In this document: positions 5,595 to 8,102 of the stretch, in pieces | How positions within the stretch are numbered: the first letter of the stretch is position 1 | How the letters are laid out: every line of letters begins with the position of its first letter | Assembly: GCA_947629855.1 (NCBI GenBank) | Contig: CANRFI010000046.1 | Location: 1 to 8,102, forward strand | Direction: 5' to 3' | Length of the DNA: 8,102 nt | Origin: an uncultured Clostridia bacterium | GTDB lineage: Bacteria; Bacillota_A; Clostridia; TANB77; CAG-508 | Position numbers and translations under genes: made by a program | Notes under the pieces: generated by a model | Told to the model about the DNA's origin: nothing | Seen by the model: the letters and a program-made list of their open reading frames with translations, nothing else | Databases searched by the model: none

Positions 5595-5756
5595 GTTTAA
5601 AGTTACAAAATAATTTTCTTTTGTCATTTCTGAATTATTCATGATATTTATAATCTTGTTTTTAAAGTCTTTTAATTCTTCGTTTTCATATCTTAAATCT
5701 TTATTTTCTCGCTTTAAATCATGTATTACTTGGTCTTTTTTTGTTACTATTAACAT
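5556..5756 (-). CDS. Small coiled-coil protein
   Basis: A 66-residue protein. The ATG at 5756 has AAAGGAG with 8 nt spacing; a GTG nine bases upstream is in frame but overlaps the SD region, so ATG is chosen. Residues 8-38 are a strongly charged heptad-like helix (KDQVIHDLKRENKDLRYENE, then ELKDFKNKIINIM), followed by a second helix. It resembles leucine-zipper-type oligomers of phage early operons, with no known function. Its last codons form the hairpin of the antisense candidate on the other strand, so its 3' end does double duty. Confidence 0.65.
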   Translation of the reverse strand: MLIVTKKDQVIHDLKRENKDLRYENEELKDFKNKIINIMNNSEMTKENYFVTLNKIKEELAVSKTY

Positions 5757-5771
5757 TTGTATCACTCCTTT

Positions 5772-5864
5772 TTATTTACATTTTTCACAATAATAATGAC
5801 CTTGTTTGTTATATAATGTTGTGTTTCCGCTTCCGCATTTTTCACAAACTATTTTATTGCTCAT
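5772..5864 (-). CDS. 30-aa zinc-ribbon peptide
   Basis: ATG at 5864 with AAAGG about 9 nt upstream; stop TAA at 5772-5774. The sequence reads VCEKCGSGNTTLYNKQGHYYCEKCK near its full length: two CxxC knuckles (C7/C10 and C26/C29) separated by 15 residues around aromatic and Gly residues, a minimal zinc ribbon. Such a module could bind nucleic acid or a host polymerase or ribosomal partner, but nothing here shows which. It begins 5 nt past the stop of the 29-aa gene; the SD of this gene lies in that gene's end. Confidence 0.7.
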   Translation of the reverse strand: MSNKIVCEKCGSGNTTLYNKQGHYYCEKCK

Positions 5865-5869
5865 TAATG

Positions 5870-5959
5870 CTAACCTTTTTGCTTTTTTTCTTTATGCGAT
5901 TTGCTATTTTTTTTAGGTTGCATATTCATAATTTTTGCTCTTGCACTCATATGTCCCAT
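5870..5959 (-). CDS. 29-aa basic peptide
   Basis: ATG at 5959 behind a perfect AAAGGAG (spacing about 8); stop TAG at 5870-5872. Nine Lys and one Arg plus two His in 29 residues (MGHMSARAKIMNMQPKKNSK, then SHKEKKQKG) make it strongly cationic and probably disordered, a good candidate for binding RNA or DNA. It is directly followed by the zinc-ribbon peptide, and the two may work as a pair. Very short, so the case for a gene rests on the strong SD and gap-free packing. Confidence 0.55.
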   Translation of the reverse strand: MGHMSARAKIMNMQPKKNSKSHKEKKQKG

Positions 5960-5974
5960 GTTCTTATCTCCTTT

Positions 5975-6232
5975 CTATGTGATATTTAATATTTTTTTAT
6001 ATTTATTAAACTGTTCTTCTAGCCATTCATTAAATTGTTCTGATGTTTTTTCTTCTGGTCTTTCCTTATTCCATTCGTTAATTTTTTTATCTGTCCAAAG
6101 AATATGATTGAATACACTATCAAATTTAATTAAACGGTTTTCTAGCATGTTAAATTGATAATTCATACTTGCTTTTTTATAGTCGTTGGAATTTATTGTT
6201 CTTTTATAATCATCCATTGCGAATATTTTCAA
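5975..6232 (-). CDS. 85-aa charged protein with TTG start, unknown function
   Basis: The frame is open further upstream, but the best initiation site is TTG at 6232: a full AGGAGG (6245-6240) lies exactly 7 nt before it and overlaps the previous gene's TAG. The first ATG in frame downstream (6217) is 22 nt from the SD, too far, and an ATG at 6274 has no SD and lies within the 36-aa gene. The product begins MKIFAMDDYKRTINSNDYKK. It is polar and helical, rich in Asn, Lys and Glu, with Trp at HILWTDKKINEWNKERPEEK and a C-terminal amphipathic helix (FNEWLEEQFNKYKKIL). I do not recognise a family. Confidence 0.65.
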   Translation of the reverse strand: MKIFAMDDYKRTINSNDYKKASMNYQFNMLENRLIKFDSVFNHILWTDKKINEWNKERPEEKTSEQFNEWLEEQFNKYKKILNIT

Positions 6233-6243
6233 ACTCTCTCCTC

Positions 6244-6354
6244 CTAATAAATCGTATTTTGGCAAAATGCCCATATTGTAAATACTATTGAACTTAAATA
6301 TAATGTTATATAAATTAAAGCTTGTCCAATAACTTTATGTACTTTCTTTTTCAT
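6244..6354 (-). CDS. 36-aa single-pass membrane peptide
   Basis: ATG at 6354 with AAAGGAAGTG upstream, stop TAG at 6244-6246. A basic N-terminus (MKKKVHK) precedes a hydrophobic helix at about residues 12-32 (ALIYITLYLSSIVFTIWAFC), then a four- to five-residue tail. The charge pattern predicts the N-terminus in the cytoplasm. It has no lipobox. The next gene's SD overlaps its stop. Function unknown; small membrane peptides in early phage operons can be toxins, inhibitors or exclusion factors, and nothing here chooses among these. Confidence 0.6.
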   Translation of the reverse strand: MKKKVHKVIGQALIYITLYLSSIVFTIWAFCQNTIY

Positions 6355-6370
6355 TAGTTTCACTTCCTTT

Positions 6371-6652
6371 CTAAACTACTCTATTTAACACTCTGTTAGT
6401 TTTTATTTTTTCAAAGTCTATATCTAGTGTTTTTGATTTTCTTTTCTTTTTGATTGGATATATTTGTATAAGCCTTTCTTGTTGTTGTTCTTTTAATTTT
6501 TCTTCAAATTCTTCAATATCTTTTAAATCAAATCGATATTTATTTCCTATTTTGATAAACTTAAGTCCCATTTTTGCAAATTTAACTGTTATTGTTCTTG
6601 TATCTTTTATTTGGAATCTTTCTTTTACTTGTTCTATTGTTAACCATTGCAT
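6371..6652 (-). CDS. Excisionase-like HTH DNA-binding protein
   Basis: A 93-residue ORF, ATG at 6652 after AAAAGGAGATGAAGAA. Residues 2-52 show the MerR/excisionase-family winged helix layout: WLTIEQVKERFQIKDTRT (HTH), then KMGLKFIKIGNKYRFDLKDI (wing with the typical K-x-G-x-x-Y-R-F-x-x-x-D-I signature). The C-terminal 40 residues are a charged helix and a basic tail (PIKKKRKSKT). Placed early in the lytic operon next to the switch, it could be the excision directionality factor or an early transcription regulator; no att site or integrase is in the window to support one over the other. The rightward unit's -35 lies just before it. Confidence 0.7.
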   Translation of the reverse strand: MQWLTIEQVKERFQIKDTRTITVKFAKMGLKFIKIGNKYRFDLKDIEEFEEKLKEQQQERLIQIYPIKKKRKSKTLDIDFEKIKTNRVLNRVV

Positions 6653-6673
6653 TTCTTCATCTCCTTTTTATAT

Positions 6674-6702
6674 TTGTTTTTACCTACCACCTATGCTATA
6701 AT
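6674..6702 (+). promoter_or_regulatory. Rightward promoter (extended -10) of the 65-aa gene
   Basis: TTGTTT (6674-6679), 17-bp spacer, TATAAT (6697-6702), with TGC directly before the -10 (extended -10 TGn). Transcription should start near 6709, only 2 nt before the SD. It overlaps the ribosome-binding region of the leftward excisionase-like gene. Confidence 0.7.
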
Positions 6703-6718
6703 GCTTCTGGAAGGTGGT
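6686..6718. repeat. 7-bp inverted repeat bracketing the -10 and SD
   Basis: ACCACCT at 6686-6692 and its exact complement AGGTGGT at 6712-6718 enclose 19 bp that contain TATAAT. It could be an operator or, in the leftward mRNA, a hairpin upstream of the excisionase-like gene. Confidence 0.4.
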
Positions 6719-6737
6719 GATAATATTGGATATTATC
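6719..6737. promoter_or_regulatory. 19-bp palindrome over the TTG start codon
   Basis: GATAATAT-TGG-ATATTATC is a perfect 8-bp inverted repeat with a 3-bp centre. The TTG start (6726-6728) lies at its middle. It may be a repressor operator just downstream of the start site, or an RNA hairpin that hides the start codon. Confidence 0.5.
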
Positions 6738-6923
6738 CGAAGAATTTTCGTAAATCTCCCTTTTGATGGTTGGGTAGAATTGCATAATAACGACCTTATC
6801 AATAATGAACAACCTTATGTATGGATACAAAAGAATAATATTGAAGATTTTTCTTTTATATGGATCCATTATCAAGGTAATGCTCATAAAGTTCATATTT
6901 CACAAGTTCAATTTATGAGCTAA
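6726..6923 (+). CDS. 65-aa protein of unknown function, rightward, own promoter (moron candidate)
   Basis: TTG at 6726 is preferred: AAGGTGGTGA (6711-6720) matches the ideal SD at 9 of 10 bases and sits 5 nt before it. In-frame GTGs at 6714 and 6717 lie inside the SD itself. The product begins MDIIRRIFVNLPFDGWVELH and has a beta-rich, aromatic core (YVWIQKNNIEDFSFIWIHYQ, then GNAHKVHISQVQFMS), no membrane helix or known motif; it looks like a small soluble beta-barrel. It opposes all neighbouring genes, has its own promoter and a terminator 14 nt past its stop, and its last 24 bp overlap the 57-aa gene tail to tail. The opposite-strand frame here (6696-6896) lacks an SD. Codons such as CGA, CTC and CCT look less AT-driven than in neighbours. 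A lysogenic accessory gene (moron) is inferred from this layout. Confidence 0.65.
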   Translation: MDIIRRIFVNLPFDGWVELHNNDLINNEQPYVWIQKNNIEDFSFIWIHYQGNAHKVHISQVQFMS

Positions 6924-7073
6924 TCTTTCTTTCAAGGTTTCTAACTGTGAATTAGGAACATTTTTATATTCCACATCTCTATATACAATATCCACTTCAT
7001 TTTTTATTTGGTTCCATTGTTCCAATGGTAAATCTTTTAAAATCTCTAATAGCTTTTTAATTTTTTCTTCCAT
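6900..7073 (-). CDS. 57-aa helical protein, unknown function
   Basis: ATG at 7073 behind AAGGAGGGAGAAAG, one of the best SDs in the window; stop TGA at 6900-6902. The product is MEEKIKKLLEILKDLPLEQW then NQIKNEVDIVYRDVEYKNVP, ending in a basic helix (TLKERLAHKLNL). It is the first gene after the Cro-like gene in the lytic operon, with an operator-like site between the two. Its 3' part carries, on the opposite strand, the terminator of the 65-aa gene, so the coding sequence is constrained on both strands. Family not recognised. Confidence 0.7.
   Translation of the reverse strand: MEEKIKKLLEILKDLPLEQWNQIKNEVDIVYRDVEYKNVPNSQLETLKERLAHKLNL
6937..6970 (+). terminator. Intrinsic terminator of the 65-aa gene
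   Basis: GTTTCTAA (6937-6944) pairs with TTAGGAAC (6952-6959), 8 bp with one G-U pair and a 7-nt loop, then A and TTTTTATATT. It begins 14 nt past the stop and has a U-tract only in the rightward reading. Confidence 0.6.
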
Positions 7074-7109
7074 CTTTCTCCCTCCTTATTCATTGTTTTG
7101 TTTTTATTG

Positions 7110-7126
7110 TTACGATTTTTTCGTAA
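7110..7126. promoter_or_regulatory. Operator-like palindrome downstream of the Cro-like gene
   Basis: TTACGA-TTTTT-TCGTAA is the only perfect copy of the 17-bp site found in the switch region. It lies 3 bp past the Cro-like gene's stop, with no clear promoter around it. This recalls the distal operator OD of phage TP901-1. Confidence 0.65.
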
Positions 7127-7128
7127 TT

Positions 7129-7320
7129 TTATGGTAAAAAAATAATATCTTTATATTCTATCCCATACACTTCTTCTATCTTTTTTAGAATTGGTATATC
7201 TGGATATGTAATGCCTCTTTCATAATTTCCTAACGTGTCAATACTTACTCCAATCAGTTTTGAAGCCTCTTCTTGGCTTAATCCTTTATTGGTCCTTATT
7301 GCCTTTAATGTTAATTTCAT
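7129..7320 (-). CDS. Cro-like HTH regulator (first lytic gene)
   Basis: A 63-residue ORF, ATG at 7320 with AAGGTGGT upstream. It is a single XRE-family helix-turn-helix domain: MKLTLKAIRTNKGLSQEEAS, then KLIGVSIDTLGNYERGITYP (HTH about 16-35, recognition helix at 26-35), then IPILKKIEEVYGIEYKDIIF. The pattern LSQEEASKLIGVS ... NYERG is classic for Cro/C1-type proteins. Being divergent from the CI-type repressor, and the first gene from the leftward promoter, it should be the Cro/Mor-like antagonist that commits to the lytic cycle by repressing the repressor promoter. It lacks any C-terminal extension, as usual for Cro. Confidence 0.85.
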   Translation of the reverse strand: MKLTLKAIRTNKGLSQEEASKLIGVSIDTLGNYERGITYPDIPILKKIEEVYGIEYKDIIFLP

Positions 7321-7350
7321 TTTACCACCTTCTTTCTTGTTTCTGAAATT

Positions 7351-7379
7351 ATAATACTACGACATTTTCGTAATGTCAA
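7351..7379 (-). promoter_or_regulatory. Leftward early promoter (PR/PL-type) driving the Cro-like gene
   Basis: Reading leftward: TTGACA (7379-7374), 17-bp spacer, TATTAT (7356-7351), start near 7344. The -35 is perfect and the -10 is 5/6. The spacer is occupied base for base by the 7357-7373 operator, so repressor binding would block polymerase. Confidence 0.8.
7357..7373. promoter_or_regulatory. Operator in the spacer of the early promoter
   Basis: CTACGA-CATTT-TCGTAA has the same 6-5-6 geometry and 11 of 12 arm bases of the perfect site at 7110. It fills the spacer of the leftward promoter exactly. Confidence 0.7.
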
Positions 7380-7385
7380 TACTTT

Positions 7386-7402
7386 TTATAAAATTTTCGT
7401 AA
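7386..7402. promoter_or_regulatory. Weaker operator-like site in the switch region
   Basis: TTATAA-AATTT-TCGTAA: right arm perfect, left arm 4 of 6. It is spaced between the two promoters, upstream of both -35 elements, so it could be a third, lower-affinity site. Confidence 0.45.
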
Positions 7403-7418
7403 TTTTTTTATTTTTTTA

Positions 7419-7447
7419 TTGATTTTTTTACGGAAAAGTCGTATAAT
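7419..7447 (+). promoter_or_regulatory. Repressor promoter (PRM-type)
   Basis: TTGATT (7419-7424), 17-bp spacer, TATAAT (7442-7447); start near 7454, just before AGGAGG (7455-7460). A perfect -10 and 5/6 -35 suggest it does not need activation. Confidence 0.75.
7428..7444. promoter_or_regulatory. Operator overlapping the repressor promoter
   Basis: TTACGG-AAAAG-TCGTAT matches the 17-bp design with one change in each arm and overlaps the spacer and first -10 bases of the repressor promoter. It is the likely site for autorepression or for Cro. Confidence 0.6.
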
Positions 7448-7465
7448 TTTAGTCAGGAGGTACCT

Positions 7466-8095
7466 ATGAACAATTTAGGAAATAAAGAAATTTTTTCAAA
7501 AAATTTAAGATACTATATGACAATTCACAAAAAAACAAGAAATGATATTTGTAAAGACTTAGATTTTAAATATACAACTTTTACAGATTGGTATAATGGT
7601 AATATATATCCTGGTATAGACAAAATTGAAAAATTAGCTAATTATTTTATGATAGAAAAATCTGATTTGATTGAATGTAGAGATAAAAATATATCAACAG
7701 AAAATAAACAAGTTTTTCCTCTTGTTGGAACAGTAAAAGCTGGATACAATTATTTAGCTCAAGAAAATTTAATTGGTTATGTTGCAATTGATAAAGAATT
7801 GTCTGACCCAGAAAATTACTTTGCATTAAAAGTAACTGGCGATAGTATGCAACCTGTATTATATGAAGATGATATTGTGATTGTGCATAAACAGAATGAT
7901 GTCGAAAGTGGTCAAATTGGTATTATTCTTGTAGACAACGAAGAAGCTACAATAAAAAGAATTATAAAACATGAAGATTATATTGAATTAATTGCCTTTA
8001 ACTCTTATTATCCACCTAGAAAATTGGATAATAAATCTAAATTTAAAATTATTGGAAAAGTTGTAGAAGCAAGAATAAGCAAAATATTTGAATAG
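7466..8095 (+). CDS. CI/LexA-type phage repressor with S24 self-cleavage domain
   Basis: A 209-residue ORF, ATG at 7466 with AGGAGG 5 nt upstream. Residues 8-68 are an N-terminal HTH domain (KNLRYYMTIHKKTRNDICKD, then YTTFTDWYNGNIYPGIDKIE). Residues 84-205 are a LexA/UmuD-like S24 peptidase: VGTVKAG carries the scissile A92-G93 bond, VTGDSMQP has the nucleophile S127, and ATIKR has the general base K164. All key residues are present, so RecA-stimulated autocleavage and SOS induction of the prophage are expected. In the cell it should bind the 17-bp operators, shut off the leftward early promoter and keep lysogeny. GGGAGATT after the stop suggests another gene follows. Confidence 0.93.
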   Translation: MNNLGNKEIFSKNLRYYMTIHKKTRNDICKDLDFKYTTFTDWYNGNIYPGIDKIEKLANYFMIEKSDLIECRDKNISTENKQVFPLVGTVKAGYNYLAQENLIGYVAIDKELSDPENYFALKVTGDSMQPVLYEDDIVIVHKQNDVESGQIGIILVDNEEATIKRIIKHEDYIELIAFNSYYPPRKLDNKSKFKIIGKVVEARISKIFE

Positions 8096-8102
8096 GGAGA
8101 TT

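Noticed and set aside
5741..6107. Two rightward Phe/Leu-rich frames
   Set aside because: No SD; they lie opposite well-supported leftward small genes and have typical antisense composition.
6748..6753. Operator half-site TCGTAA within the 65-aa gene
   Set aside because: The partner arm at the right distance has no match; single half-sites are expected by chance in AT-rich DNA, and similar ones occur elsewhere (for example near 4233).
6696..6896. Leftward open frame of 66 codons opposite the 65-aa gene
   Set aside because: No SD before its ATG, odd composition, whereas the rightward frame has promoter, SD and terminator.
1..8102. CRISPR arrays, tRNA genes, insertion sequences or attachment sites
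   Set aside because: No regularly spaced repeats, no tRNA-like cloverleaf with a TTCRA arm, no transposase motifs, and no integrase or core-site repeat was found in the window.

Overview
This window looks like the lysogeny switch and early (replication/recombination) region of a temperate phage, probably an integrated prophage, from a low-GC Gram-positive host of clostridial type. The evidence is very AT-rich DNA, strong AGGAGG-type Shine-Dalgarno (SD) sites before nearly every gene, sigma-A-like TTGACA/TATAAT promoters, heavy AGA/ATA codon use with TGA as stop, and tight packing of many tiny genes. The host genus cannot be fixed from the sequence alone.

Right end (7081-8102): a rightward CI/LexA-type self-cleaving repressor gene faces a leftward Cro-like gene. 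Between them lie two divergent promoters and three 17-bp operator-like sites of one design (TTACGA-N5-TCGTAA). A fourth site lies just past the Cro-like gene. One site fills exactly the 17-bp spacer of the cro promoter.

Leftward early operon (7073 down to 1). In transcription order it encodes: a 57-aa protein; an excisionase-like HTH protein; a 36-aa membrane peptide; an 85-aa protein with a TTG start; a 29-aa basic peptide; a 30-aa zinc-ribbon peptide; a 66-aa coiled-coil protein; a NinB-like recombination protein; an HNH nuclease; and a DUF1523-like membrane-anchored protein. After a hairpin terminator come a DnaD-like replisome organizer carrying tandem 15-bp repeats (possible origin), a G39P-like helicase-loader candidate, several small conserved-looking phage proteins, one broken four-cysteine gene, a second HNH protein with an N-terminal DNA-binding region, and a partial gene running off the left edge.

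Two things break this simple layout. First, at 6674-6970 a complete rightward transcription unit sits inside the leftward operon: an extended -10 promoter, an SD with 9/10 match, a TTG-started 65-aa ORF with a 19-bp palindrome over its start codon, and an intrinsic terminator embedded in the opposing 57-aa gene. It looks like a lysogenically expressed moron of unknown function and is the best candidate here for something undescribed. Second, at 5486-5594 a near-consensus rightward promoter with no ORF behind it leads within about 70 nt to a hairpin and U-rich tract, suggesting a small antisense RNA.

All family assignments come from reading motifs by eye; no database search was possible.
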